64,000 bases of DNA from Apteryx mantelli (taxonomy: Eukaryota > Chordata > Aves > Apterygiformes > Apterygidae): NCBI RefSeq assembly GCF_036417845.1, contig NC_089979.1:45826775-45890774 (forward strand), in the 5' to 3' direction. How positions within the stretch are numbered: the stretch's first letter is position 1; each line of letters begins with the position of its first letter. Of the stretch, positions 38,001-50,599 are shown one piece after another. The notes below the pieces were generated by a model. It worked only from the letters and a program-made list of their open reading frames with translations, did no database searches and was not told the origin of the DNA. The position numbers and the translations under genes were made by a program.

Positions 38001-38680
38001 CTAATAACAATGAAAAAAAAACAAATCTGGTCTCTGGATACAAGCCTCTATGGTCATTTTCTGACTCCTGCTCACCCAGCCCTCGAGGAGCTGTGCAGAC
38101 ACAGGCGATTAAAGGGAAGGAAAGGAGACCGTTTCTTCCCCAGCGGAGCGACAGCCGCGGCAGCAGATTCCCGCAGCAGCAGAGGGGCCGAGGGCGAGGA
38201 GGGCTGGCATGGAGGCGCCAAGGTGCGATCACCCCGCAGAAGGCCGTGCATTGTGCGCGGCATAGCAGCCTCACCGCTCAGTGCCAGCCGGGGAAACAAA
38301 TGCTTTCCCGCTGTCTCCTGGAAATGCTTCCACCGCTCCTGCTGCGTGAGTCTATTTCAAAGCCGACTGACTTTTTGCCCTCTCTAATAGAGCTTAAAAT
38401 GTTTCTGTTTTAAAGCCCCCCTACCCTGACCCTCAACTCGGAGGCATTAATATTGCAGGTTTGTGAAATGCCATCAGAGTATATGGCAAATCAAAAGGAT
38501 TAGGAGGGTGAATGGTATCTGAGGAGGCCGTCAGGGTATTAAGATTCTTCCCCACAGTGCTAGTGAAATGCTATAAAACCGCAAATCTTAAAAGGTATCG
38601 GTTAAAGCCAGCAAAATCCTCTTTGGAGCCTGACCGCTACAGCTGTGGGGCTAAAATCCTGGCATGCAGGCCTTTCCCAT
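32060..38680. other. Intergenic, no gene recognised
   Basis: Unique, moderately AT-rich sequence. A perfect 14-bp palindrome TTTATTTAAATAAA lies at 35131-35144. The last part (38130-38290) becomes GC-rich ahead of the CpG island. No exon is supported. Confidence 0.5.
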
Positions 38681-38689
38681 CCATCCCCG

Positions 38690-38735
38690 TTTTTTTTTTT
38701 TCCTTTTTTTTTTTTCCCCGCTCTTCTTTTCAACA
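38690..38735 (+). repeat. Polypyrimidine tract ending in CAG
   Basis: Two long T runs, then CCCCGCTCTTCTTTTCAACAG, a textbook 3' splice-site layout leading straight into the GC-rich island. Simple low-complexity origin is equally possible. Confidence 0.6.
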
Positions 38736-38905
38736 GCTCGGTCTGCCCCGAGCCGCCTGCCGCGCCGCGGGCTCCCGGCCCGAAGCCTCGTGGCTCCAGG
38801 CGCGGAGGATGCTCCAAACGCCGGCGAGCCTCCGCTGATGGAGCTACTGCGCGGCCCCGGGCCCGGCACCGCAGCTGCCCGCCTCCCCCCGCGGCCCCGC
38901 GCGCC
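38736..38905. promoter_or_regulatory. Small distal CpG island, about 21 kb upstream of HEY1
   Basis: About 170 bp of CpG-rich sequence (CCGCGCCGCGGGCTCCCGGC and similar), sharply different from its surroundings, with TATAAAA at 38572-38578 upstream. Could be an enhancer-associated island or the first exon/promoter of a non-coding RNA. No recognisable protein is encoded. Confidence 0.45.
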
Positions 38906-38926
38906 TGTGTGTGCGTGTGTGTGTGT
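38905..38926 (+). repeat. (TG)n microsatellite
   Basis: TG dinucleotides with one CG interruption at the downstream edge of the distal CpG island. Confidence 0.8.
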
Positions 38927-38940
38927 TTAGGAGGTGCCGT

Positions 38941-38948
38941 TTCCCACA
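38941..38948 (-). promoter_or_regulatory. RBPJ-type site TGTGGGAA
   Basis: TTCCCACA on the plus strand, i.e. TGTGGGAA on the minus strand, an accepted RBPJ variant. It lies between the distal CpG island and the PBX-like direct repeat, within one enhancer-looking block. Confidence 0.3.
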
Positions 38949-39052
38949 GCTCTGATCTAATTCAGCTGTAATTCAATCTCCGTGTGACCAGCCCTCAGCC
39001 TGCGCTCTCCCACCCGCCGGCAGACTCCTCTCTCACAGGCTGTGTGTTACAC

Positions 39053-39118
39053 ATTTACACTGTCAATCTAACAGACTCCCCTCAAACAACCCCTCTGTAT
39101 AGATTTACGGTGTCAATC
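39053..39118 (+). promoter_or_regulatory. Paired ATTTACNNTGTCAATC motifs (PBX/MEIS-like)
   Basis: ATTTACACTGTCAATC (39053-39068) and ATTTACGGTGTCAATC (39103-39118) differ at two of 16 bases and start exactly 50 bp apart. TGTCAATC(A) is the reverse complement of the PBX-MEIS/PREP type TGATTGACA. The 34 bp between them are not repeated, which argues for two binding sites rather than a tandem duplication. Confidence 0.4.
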
Positions 39119-39129
39119 AGCCCGGCTTT

Positions 39130-42100
39130 GGGGGCTGTCTGCAGCAATAACTCTCGCCACTACCCCCGGTGCACGGATCCCGGTCCTCCCGCCCCCCCAG
39201 CATCCTCAGCGCTTGCAGTATAGTTACCCTATACCTGCCACTCAGCCGCTGCAAAAGGACTTTTGTTTAATGGCATTTGTGTGCAGCCACAAAGAGTAAA
39301 GGCAGCTGAACCAGATAAGACTGAGAACCTGAAACAGATGTAAAAGAGATCAGACCTAGTTTTCTGTGGATCTTCAACTCCTGTAAAGATTTATGACCCC
39401 TTTTAACCCCATTTTAAATAGGTTAAACTGGGTTTGTTTTATATGGACAAAATGAGACTGGCACTTGTATAGAAATTTACCCAGAAGAATAGATTGGCCC
39501 CTGAATTTTGCTCCATTCCTTATCACTAAGCCAACCCATTCAGCCACTGTATTGCTTGTCGTTTGAACGCTTTACTGTGATCTCATTATAACTCACATCC
39601 TCCAAAATATCGCAAAGCTACCGGTTGACCTTTCACCCCTGAAGAGTCCTAATTTTGGGTTGGCAACTCAAAGCTCCACAAGTAAGGCAAAGCAGACAGA
39701 CAATAGCGGAGGCTGAGGACAGGGAGCCCGACACAACAATGAGCCGTCCTTGGAATCGCTCAGCCCTAATTGTCCTACGAGACACAATCATGGGAGACTA
39801 AGTTGGGATCATTTTCTTTTGGCAGACAGCTTTGAACTCTGCTTTTCACTTCCTGCTTTGCTGTTAATTATAAGTTTCTGCTTCTTCCCAATGACAGATG
39901 AATACTCCAGGGGTGAGAAAAACCAAGGGTACAAATTCTACTCAGTTAACACTGTTGAACCTCCATTGACTTGCACCCAAGTGGCTCCAGATTTACATCA
40001 GAAAGCTTGAATTAAGAGGACAATATAGCTTAGTAGTTTGGCCAGTGGTTTGCGCAAAAGGCGCAAACTGGTCTTCCTCGTAGAAGGTTTGGCAAAGCAT
40101 CACGATGCTCACTACAGATAACAGCATTTCTGCTCATTTGCTACCACAGCGCTGCTGCTCACATCCTCCAGCAGGCACCAACAGCACCAGTTTCTAGAGG
40201 ATCCCGGGGTTTCTTTCTTGAGGGCTACACCAAAGTAGGAGCCCCCAGTAAAGCCCGTCTGTTGCTGAATGTCACATCCTTGCGGCTGGGGTGCATGCCA
40301 AGCTTTGGCAGGGGAGTAGTGCTCTCCAGGCTGCGTTTTGGCAATTGCTAGCCAGCATCCTTGGGCTGAGCTTCCTGTGGGAGCCCTCAAATGCCTGCAC
40401 TGCCCAATGGAAGTGACTGCATGGATCTGCAGCCCCCTTACAGCTGCAGTAGGTTGCACATAACTGTGAAGTGATTAAATGGTTTTTTTTAAACAACATT
40501 CAGAGTTTCACTGATACTGGGAAGGGGGCGTTTTAAAAACAATATTGTAAAAGTGCTTTTCTCACTGGTCACTAAAATGGAGGCTCAAAACGTAGTAGAT
40601 CTAAAACCATTATCATGAGAAGAACCATGTCAATTATTGTCCTTCCATGGACATTGCTGACTCATCATAGTTTTCTAGTGTGCTGAGCTTTTGAAGCAAG
40701 CAGTAAGAGGGGAAACATTATATTTCATTTCTGTCATATAGGGCTTGTTCCAAATCCCCTTGTTTTCCCTGGTTGCAGGCTGTTGGATACAGAGGTAAAA
40801 GAGGAAAGTCCTCTAACAGTGAAACAAAGAGTGTTCGACTTGTGGCAGTGTCTCCACACACACCTGTGCCCCAAAGACTCTCACAACAGCATCAGAGACA
40901 AAAAAGGCTTTGCTGTGCTCAGAGGAAAATAAGAAATGCGACCACCCTGCCTGGAGGGGAGAGAGGGAGAGAGAAATCATATAGCTGGAGGTTATGTCTC
41001 AAATCAGTATTAACAGGGCACAGGCTACTTCTTCTGGAGAAGAAGCAAGGAACCACACAGACAAGAAAAGACGTATCATAAACTAGAAACGGAAGTCTCC
41101 AGTTTCTCCCACTCCTGGGACAGGTATTTGCTGCTGGTCTCTTCTGCCCAGCACCTTGTCTATGACTGCAGATGCCAGTATTTTTCCCTATATTTTTCAC
41201 ATGCAGAAGAGGTTTCAGCATGCTCTGAGGGGGCAGAAAACCACGTGTTTGTCACAGCTGCCAGTGCTACTGGTCTGTGTCCGTCAGCAAACATCCTGTC
41301 TGGGGGCAGAGGAGGCTCTACGCTCAGGCAGCTGCTCCCCGACGGGGCACGGACCTTGCCAGGAGGTCCCACGTCTGGCAGGCAGTGCAGAGCCGGAGCA
41401 GCGTCCCAGCTGCCTCCTGTCCCTGTGGGGCTGGGGGGGTCGCAGTCCTTCTGGCAGCGTGCAGACAATGTCCTAAGGGCCACGAGCAGGAGGGTGCAAG
41501 GAGAGCTTCTTGCTTCTTCAGCGGGAACCTAGATAGAGCTTAGCCTAACTCCTTACTCCCATCATCTCTGCCCCAGCCTGCAAATTAACACCATTGTCCT
41601 AAATCCACAAACTAAGCAGAGGAAGTTGTTTTTATTTAAAGGCAACATAAAAGGCCTATAAAAAGAGTTAAAAGCCCCATATAATTATCTTATTTCATTT
41701 TATTTTCAGTCCCATGGTATTAATTAAAAAAACATTATCCAGCTTGAAAATTTGATTCCTTCTGCCTGATATGGGGAAGGAAAGGAATCTCTCTTGAGAA
41801 AGGTCTCCAGAGTCCTTAATCACCATTTAGGGGCCCTGTTCTTTGAAGGGCCATAGAGGAACAAAGTGGTTTGGGGATTAGCGAATGGCTTTTATTTCTT
41901 CCCTAATGATGAGAAAAGTGCAACGAATGCCTAGGGCAGATGATAAATTGATTCAGAATATGTTGCACGAGTGCCCTTTGCTAAGCTAGAGGATCAGTGT
42001 CAACAATATAAAAAAATGCCTCTGTTTGCTCATAAGAAATAATGTTTGAATCATTAAACAGTAGAGACGGTATTGGCCATATTTAACTGCATCGTACCTG

Positions 42101-45100
42101 CAGCCCCTTTGCAAATATCCCCTTTGAAGTGACATCAAAGGGTCTGTGCACATAAGGAGAGGCTGCAGCATCCATCATTTCATTGGTTATTCACAGGACT
42201 GCGGAGCAGAGCACAACAGAACTGAGCTGCCTGTGCCCCACAACCTCATTCAGGGATGGCACTGAAAAGAAAGGCCATCCAAAAGCCCCTAAGACATATT
42301 TTTTTCCATAGGAAAGAAGAAAATACACTGGGTTCCTTTCAATGTTGTCCCTAGACCACTTTGAGCAGGGGCTTCCTTCAGTCATGGGAAAAACAAAAAG
42401 CTTGGTTAATTTTAGGAAAATATATTTTTTAAGTAGATGCTCTGTGGCACTTTTCTGAAAGCATCTGTGGTGAGGGTGAGGAATCCAGGACTGAACCAAC
42501 ATCCACGGAAGTCACTGGAGGCTCTCACTGATTTCACAGAGTGCCCAGCCAGGCCTGAGGTTTGAGTCAAGACTAACAGGAAGCGGAAGTTAGAAAACTT
42601 GGTTGGCCAGAGAGATATGAATCAGGAGCTGACTGAATGGAAAACAACCAAGTCTGCAAACCAGAGTATAAAAGCTTTTCATTGATAAGGCTGAGTACAG
42701 TTCTGTCTCAGAATGTAGACAGGACTTACCTCTTGAATAATACTGCAGGATTTAAGGAAACCTCTTTTCTTCTTTCTTTCTTTTTATAGACTTTTTTTCC
42801 TCTTTGCACAGACACCATATGAGTCCTAGAATTCAGGCTGTCCATGGTGTCTGGACAGGCAAAGATGGTTCCATGAAGCCTTCTTGACTCCAAGGAGAGC
42901 ATGGGACTCACAGTGTCTAGAAGTGCCAAGACCATTCATCTGGCCAGTGGAGAAAGCAAAGATGGGTTGGAGAAAAGTGCAATGTTACTGAGCTTGAGAC
43001 ATCACAGTAACGCATTGCTTTTTAACTTGGAGGAATGGTATGAGTTAGTTAGCAAGTCAGCTGTAAAAACCTCTTGCAATGCACCATCCCTGCTTGGGAT
43101 GCCTTCACTCAACCCAAATCACCAGGTTCTTCCATTATAGGCAAGCTCCTATGAAACTCCAAGGTGAGGACGCTTCCTTGGTGTAACTCTCCTACCTTCA
43201 GGGAGGAATTTTAGCCATGCAACCCACTGCAGAGCCTTATTTATATCAGGAATATACCCACACATGAATATACCCATGAAGGAGCTCTTGGAATTGAAGA
43301 AAAAGGCAGATATGGAGCTCTAATTACCTCCTTTGAAACTGGTGAGATACTGACAGGAACAGCTGAATACCATCCAGTCAACAACATTGCCAAAATTTTC
43401 CTGTGTTCAGTGAAGATCAAAGACAACAGCTCCTGTTCTCGTGGAATCTCAGTCATTTCTAGAGGGACTAGCCTATTTACAAATTTGTCTAAAATGAAGA
43501 GACAGTTGTTCAAAGCTGACACGGATCCTGCAGCTATCTCATTAGTGTAGCAGATGAACAGCAGCCTGTCCTGTGTGTAGCTGAACTCTGGCAGCGTGCT
43601 GGGATCATTCTGCTGCTCTCTTTTTACTTTCTGCACTAAACTTGTGACATGAGATTGTCAAGCCATCAATGACTGTAGAACCATCTTTGCAGAAGTAGCT
43701 CTTTCATCCCTGGTACTTGGACTAGATCCCAGGTGATTACCTTGCTGCTGAAGTTTTGGTCACTGCAAAAGGATACATTATTTGCAGCTTCTTTGTAGGA
43801 CAGTGATGTCTATTCACAAAAACTAATCTTGGATGAAGCGAGGGGTCTCATCAGACAGGAGGTTAATGATATGTGCTTGTTCTCCCTTTCCATTGATAAA
43901 AGAGGAAGTAAAGGAAGATAAGATGTTCAAAAGTGCAGTGTTTTTATGTCCAGGGCTATGCATTTCAGTGGTGTCTGGCATCCTCCCCCGACTTATTGTG
44001 GCCATTTATAAGGCTCTAAAGCACTTTATGAGGAAAGACACAACCTAAATACATACTACATGATTTTATTCCACAAGATATTTTTAGTAAGTAACCCTCA
44101 CCACAGATGTATATTTAGTATAAATGCTTTAATATAAATATATTTAGAATAAATACTTTTTTAATGTAAAAACATTTTTATGCTTTTTATGCTCAAATGA
44201 TTTCATAAGATGAGCTTGGGAAGGATGAGGAGTAAGGCAAAGACCTCAGGATTTCTGAGATAATTAGTAATGTTTTAATGATGAAGCAGCATGAATAAAA
44301 GTGCCAACAGTTTATCTCCATGGAGACAGATAAATTACCTGCTACTACAGAAAAGCAACGGTTAGCACCTTAGATATTTGTAAGGAATGAAAAAAATAAT
44401 GATAGGGGAAATGCTCCCCAATTAGCAGAAGGGAGAGAAAGACAATATGTCCTAATGGAGAATGAAGATTAGCAACATGGTTTGCTGCACATTACATGAA
44501 TACACAAAATAAATGCTAAACTAACATTATTGTCTGCATTAAAATGCCTATACTATGTAGAGGACAGAGAAATGGATTGAAAGGGAAGATTACTGAGGTA
44601 TTTTAAATATAAGGAGCTAGCAAGCTTATATTTGCTTCTCTTGTATTAAAAAAAATAAACGAGTGTGGGAGCAACAGCTTTTTGTTAAAGTTGAAATAAG
44701 AAGCAAATACTTTGACTAAGTCAAGGAAGAGTAGAGATTAGGAAAGTATTGTGGTCAAGAAATGTAGGGATGGATGCAACCTCCAAAGAAGCTGAGGAGA
44801 GAAGATTAGGAGATGGTTTTTACATATGCCAAGAATGTAAGACTGCCAGTCTCTGCATCTATGGAAGGGAACAGCAGGAATATGTATCAATGGTTCAAAA
44901 AGTCTTTTACAAAAAGAAAAAAAAAAAGGGTTCAAAAAAGGTTTCAGGCAGCTCCTGAAGCCTTTAGTAAATGGTTGGGTGTGCTCCTGAGCTGCTGATT
45001 TCTGGAAGTGTCAACCACTAGTCACTTTCAAATATGGGACTGGGATCTATGGACTTTTTGTCTGTCCTAATGCAGTTGCCCTTAGAGTCCTACCTCAGGT

Positions 45101-46600
45101 ACCCACTTCATAGCCCTACCCCAGCCATGCACCCCATGAGGCACTGCATGGTGGGGCTCAGCAACAGGTGGGAAGCCTCTGGGACCAGCAGCTGAATCCT
45201 CCCCCACATGCCTAACTACCACTGCTGGGAAGGAAGAGGGAAGGCTTCACCATGAAAAGCAATGCCCCAGCTTATTAAACCCTCAGGTCAAGGGAAGACT
45301 AAGAACAGAGACTTGATTCCCAGAAACAAATTTCATTGTGGTCTCCTCACAGGCCAGAAAAAAAGGGAACGCTACCCTTCATCACGAACAAAGTGGAGGG
45401 TGTCAGCCTCAAACACAAGCAGCCCCTGCGGCACAGCCAGAGACAACTCTAACTTTGGAGCTAGTGTGAGGAAAATCCTTCTGAAATGTAACAGTGAACA
45501 CTGGAAGAACACATTGCAACTAGTCAGAAAATCTACATACACCAAGACAGAATGGATCCAATAAGGAAAGTGCTACTGAAATTAATTCTAGTAAAGTGGA
45601 GAGAGGGAAGAGGGCAATAGGTTCAGTGTTGCTAAGTAAAGATGTGAGAGATTAGGATGAGCAATAAGCAGAAGGCCCTCCAACTATAAACAAGCTGGTA
45701 AAAGAAGACCATAGGAAAGCTGTACAAATAAGCAGAAGTGATTTTAAAAGATATTCAAAGGAGCAAGAATAAATCTTGAGTACAGTCCTCCAGATAATGC
45801 TTTTCTGCACCACCGTAATGTCTCACCAGACATTCAGAGAAGGGCACGCTGCCCCAGCACACACTGTCACCTCTATCAGATGGGCAAGGCCATAGGCTGG
45901 CATCCCTACAGAACAGACTGAGGTTTGGATCTCTTTTCTGCAAATGCTGGAGGTTGCATGAGCTTTCACGGAATAAATATAGGAAACATTTGACTAAAGA
46001 AGGATATCACAGGCATTTCCAGGGCATTTGGGTTTTGATTTCATCTGAATGAAAGAGAAATAATGAAATAAAAAAGAGAGAAGCCAGTTTTACTGTATCT
46101 TTTACTAGTTTTTCCAAATGATATTTATGCATGAACAGGTTAATAGAAGATGAGCTGGGGTAGGACACTTTAATGTGTAAGCTACCCATGTTTCATAGAG
46201 AACTTGTCAGCCCTCCCAGTCATGATGTTTTATGTATTTATATAAGAAAACATGAAGTAGAAAACCCTGCAAAAATTTTAATCTTCTCCTAGCCAGAATT
46301 GCTGCAGAGAAAAAGAGAGAGAAAGATGCTTTTTGTTTATTTCCTTTGGGGAGAAGATCAGATACCACATGGTCATAAAGACCTGAATTGAGAGCAATAA
46401 CAATTCCCCTTTCCCAAAGAGCTTACAGTGTGTGTATGGGGGGGGGGGGCTCTTTTTGTGTGTAGAGGGGGAAAAGAATGGGATAAATGGTCTTTTCATA
46501 TCCAGAAATGCTTTATTTTCTTATGAGTCATAGCTGGTTTGAGTAAGTCTTTCTAAATACCTCACATTTTGGCTCTGGGCACAGAAAGCCTCTGTCAGAA
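39130..46600. other. Intergenic, no gene recognised
   Basis: Unique sequence; 41.2-41.5 kb is GC-rich and 44.1-44.2 kb very AT-rich. A minus-strand open frame at 43241-43636 has protein-like composition but no assignment. 39936-40008 resembles an old amniote interspersed repeat (CCATTGACTTGCACCC, CTCCAGATTTACATCA) but the match is weak. Confidence 0.45.
46438..46449 (+). repeat. G12 run
   Basis: Homopolymeric G tract following GTGTGTAT. Confidence 0.85.
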
Positions 46601-46658
46601 ATTGAGTTTCTTAAAGTCACTCTGAGGATTTATATAAGCTAGGGAAACTCGTAACCAT

Positions 46659-46666
46659 TTCCCACG
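46659..46666 (-). promoter_or_regulatory. RBPJ consensus CGTGGGAA, distal
   Basis: TTCCCACG on the plus strand, a full RBPJ consensus about 29 kb upstream of HEY1. No second site at Su(H)-pair spacing. An isolated 8-mer can occur by chance in 64 kb. Confidence 0.2.
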
Positions 46667-46679
46667 CCGCAGACACTGT

Positions 46680-48235
46680 TCCAGCTCGTTGGCTGTAGCA
46701 GGGCTGGGGATCCTATAGACCATAGGGACCATTCGGAGGTTTAACATTTGCATGCAAGCCTGCTTGGATTAGATCAAAATGATATGTTTTTTGAAATGTG
46801 AGCAGTGACACAGGAGCCCATCTGTACAGGTGGAGATTAGCTGGTACTAGCAACAGTTTTGGGGGGTCTGGGGTTTGTTTGTTTTGTTTTTATGTAGAAA
46901 ACATCCCTAGGGATGCAGAGGGTGGCTGCTTTTAGGGAAGTCTTTTGTGCCAGCATTTAAACAGGATTTGTTCGGGATGCTCACACTTAATTCATAGGGT
47001 TTCACATTTTCAGAGTCTTTTTCAGTCCTTTACCTAAGCCTGAAAATTTTCAATTGTTTCCTCAACATTTCAAGACTGGAATCAAATCCTGTCTTTGGGT
47101 GGAGATATCCTCTGGGCCAAAATATTGTTGCCCCCTCCCCCTTGAGCAACCTTGCTTGCTAGGACATTCAGCCTTGCCAGAGCCAAGGCTGGTAGACCTG
47201 TTATGTGGGTACGTGGCCAATTTCAATCTGAGGATTTTTAGAGCATGAGAGAAAGCAGCAATGATGGGAGGCTTTGTAGTCCTCTTGGTTAACCTTCCAT
47301 CAGCTGAAAGTATTTTCTCATCCATCTCCCTGCAAGTGGTGGAGGAAGAGATGTGGGAAAAGCCTTCAGCAGTACTAATATCCGACACAGCTTTTGTTAC
47401 AGCATTTCTGGATCACTTCACGTGTTTCCTTCTTATCACTAGGAGTCATGCCTGAGAAATGGAGAAGCCCTCAAAGAAAACCTGCTCTGACTGGCTTTCT
47501 GGAGGCTGTCAGATTTGCTCTGTGTTATTCTAGGGAAAAGAGGGGATTTTCAGGCAGAGACTTTGGAGACAGTGCTTTGGATTATGAGAATAATTTCCTT
47601 ACCCACTGCAAGAGCTCTGCATCTCCCCTTTGGTCTGCTTGGCTTGTTCCAAAGTTAAATAAGAATCATTAAAACTTCTAACACTTTGTTGCAAACCAAG
47701 TCTAATGTTGAAGCAAGGCTATCCCAGAGAATTTTATTGAACTACATATAAAAAGAAATGATACAGTCAGTACACTACTAGCCCCACATTGTCTGTTTTA
47801 TACTAAAATCAGCTTTCTCCCATCTATTCATCTTCTAGTGCACTTTGAATATATATATCGACATATCTCCACCACAGAAATGATCAGGAGAGGTTGTCCT
47901 GTTGTTGAGACACCTTTCTCTCATTGTAGCCACAGGTCTATGACTTGATTTATTCCTGACAGTTTGTTCCACACATACCACATATTCACAGCCATTAATG
48001 AGCCTCTTTCCTATTCTGAATGTTACTTGTCACATGAGGAAGGTGAATCTATTCTGAAGGGAGTCAGGAAACAGTCAGGACCAAGCAGGAGAAAGCCAGA
48101 GATTTCTTAACAAGCAATGGCCACACGATGCAGCCTACAAAAGGGAGACTTCAACAATTATAATGAAAAATCACAGCCAAGACACAGGTCAGATCTGAAT
48201 TTACCTCCTTATCTCACCAGGCTGCTCTGCAGCTA
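46680..48235. other. Intergenic, no gene recognised
   Basis: Unique sequence with a T/G-rich stretch at 46857-46900. No exon, RNA gene or family repeat is supported. Confidence 0.5.
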
Positions 48236-48239
48236 TGAT

Positions 48240-48560
48240 ATCATCTAATTTAAGTCCATCGTTCCCTCGCTTCTCACACAGCAATTAGGCCCCGGCGAGA
48301 AGCTGAAGTTAACCGGAAGGGCTCAGCACAGCCAAAAGGGAACTCTGCGAGGGGGCATTTGCTCCATTTGATCAAACCAATTTGCTGCCAGGCCACTGTG
48401 TGTGTGACACACTGCAATCCCTTTGACCTGCATGCCCTAAGAAGGCAGTCCTTGAGTTTATTAGGATATTGCATGGGCCAGTCACGCTGGTATTTAATTG
48501 CCAGCACCCTCCATAGTAGGTGCCTGTGCCTGTACTGCAGCCGCAGTCACATTTCCCCAC
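48240..48560. promoter_or_regulatory. Enhancer-like block (candidate)
   Basis: Contains TTTGATCAAA (48367-48376), which offers TCF/LEF-type cores on both strands, AATTAG and AATTG homeodomain cores, and CCCTTTGACCTGCATGC at about 48419-48436. Complex, non-repetitive and mixed GC composition as in conserved non-coding elements; conservation untested. Confidence 0.25.
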
Positions 48561-49531
48561 CTGTCAGCTTAACCGAAAAACAAGCAGTGGGACTCCTCAT
48601 CCCGCAGGGCATCCCACTGGAAAAAGTCCAACCAGAGGAAGCAAATTGCAGTTCAAACTGGGGCCTTCTGTGGCTGCAGTCTATGAGGAGCTGTGCTAAA
48701 TCTGCCTCTCTTGGCAAACAAATTGTTCAGCTTCAGACCTGTCAGCAGAGTCAGGCAAGCCTCTAAATTATTTCAGAAAGCAAAAAATGTCTAAAATTAA
48801 TATAATTTGGAGACCAGATTTGCCAGAAATATGAGAAGAGAAAAAGGAAATAGGTTTTCATAGTACTGAGGCCAGTCAATGATCATCTTTTAGGAAGACA
48901 CCAGAATGCCATGGGCATGTCACAAACCTCCAGCAGTGCTAGTAGTTTCCTACTTGACTCCCTTGTGGAGTCAGCTAAGCTCCCTGCATTCCCATTCAAA
49001 TGCCTCTTTCATGAAGGTGCATGACAAATGTCTGTGCAGGCTGCGCCCTCAGCCCACAAATACCACTCCTTGCATCTTGGTCCCCTATTAAAGGGACTTG
49101 CCCATTCTCAAACTACCCCCCTACTTGCCTCGCCATGCCGGAAATAAGGCTCACTCTCCACCCTTAACACCCCTTTGAATTAGGGAAGAGACCATCAGCT
49201 GAAGCTGGAGCCACATTCGGTGCTGGGGAAAGGAGGCTGTAGATTAGAATTTCAGAGCATTGGGAAAGTATCAAGGGCTGTCTTAAATAGCAGCACTAAG
49301 CACAATGCTTAATTCAAAGCAGAATGGCGATAAACCTGTCCTGTCAGATCACAGCTTGTTCCCCATGTCCACCTTCATCTGGCACACCAGTCCAGTCCCT
49401 TCAAGTTTTCCAGTCATGGCCCAAAGGCCAGAAAACAAGCCTGTGATAAAACAGATCCCCACAATGCTGCGAGCTTGTGGAAAAATCTGTGGTTGGACTA
49501 CAGCTCCTGCTGGACTAGTGCAGTCTGTTGC

Positions 49532-49582
49532 GGTGGTGGTGGTGGCGGTGGTGGTGGTGGTGGAAGTGGCAGTGGTGGTGGC
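49532..49582 (+). repeat. (GGT)n imperfect trinucleotide repeat
   Basis: About 17 GGT-like units with GGC, GGA and AGT interruptions. All the glycine-, valine- or threonine-rich frames crossing it are by-products of the repeat. Confidence 0.85.
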
Positions 49583-50483
49583 ATAGGATTGCCTGAGCTT
49601 GGGCGTCATGCGATCCAGGGGTGCTCTGGTGGGAACAGAGCACGGCTGGCACAAATGCAGGGATTTAAGTCAAAGAGGATGTCAAGAAATTGTAATGCAG
49701 CCAACAAAGCCTCTGGGAGAGCTGGTCTCCCCCACCATGGTTGAGGGGCAGCACTATAGGTTGTTTTGGTATCTGGAGAGGGGGAAAGAGCAAGGCAGTA
49801 AAGTGAGAGCAGAATTAGCCACGTCAGGAAGTGGGAAGGAGAAAGAGGCTGTGGCTGAGCCCGAACGACTGCTGTACTTTTCTGTTCTTTCACTCAGTTC
49901 CCAGGCACGGCCTAAAGAAATCCTTCTCCAGGCTCTGCAAGCTGACATACTAATCAAGCTCTTTCACATCCATCTGTTAGCATGCACAATTGGAAAGAAA
50001 TTTCAGAAAGATGGAGTTAAACTTGATGTAAACCACAAGAGTCATATTTTCTATAAACCTCCCACAAAGCATTTCCAACCTAACCTAAATTTAAAATTGC
50101 CAACTCTCCAGATATTTTCTTGAAGTCTTGTGATAATGGGTGTTTCTCCTAAAGCCTCAGCTCCCAAATGGAAATGATTACGTGAGAATATTAGCTGTCA
50201 TTAAAAAGTAAAATTCTCTCCCTCAGGGCCATGAAAGAAAGCTTGAAACAAGGAAGCAAGTTATCGTAATGGCCTAAAAAATAGAAGACAAATAAAAAGA
50301 ACCCCACAGTAACTATTGTCTCTAAGATTTAGCACAATTCCTGATTTTGTAACATCTAGGGTTAGCAATTAAGTAACTGCATGGCCATGACTCCATTTTC
50401 AGGTGAGCTGCCCTGTACTACCAAGAATTGTAAAATAATAATGTATAAACTTTTGTTTGGTAGTTGTTTCGTGGTTGGACACC

Positions 50484-50504
50484 TTTTTTTTTGGGGGGGG
50501 GGGG
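50484..50504 (+). repeat. T9-G12 homopolymer junction
   Basis: Nine T followed directly by twelve G, 40 bp before an AC microsatellite. Confidence 0.85.
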
Positions 50505-50544
50505 ATGCATAAAGGTAGAAACAGATTCAGCAATATAAGTGTAA

Positions 50545-50568
50545 ACACACACACACACACACACACAC
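50545..50568 (+). repeat. (AC)12 microsatellite
   Basis: Twelve uninterrupted AC units. Confidence 0.95.
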
Positions 50569-50599
50569 GCAAGTCAGATTCCAGGTTTCCTGGTGTAGA

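Noticed and set aside
46640..46670. Possible Su(H) paired site (AGGGAA...TTCCCACG)
   Set aside because: The left half lacks the GTGGGAA core and the spacing is about 11 bp, too short for a true pair.
49475..49744. Gly- or Thr-rich frames around 49.5 kb
   Set aside because: Produced by the GGT microsatellite.
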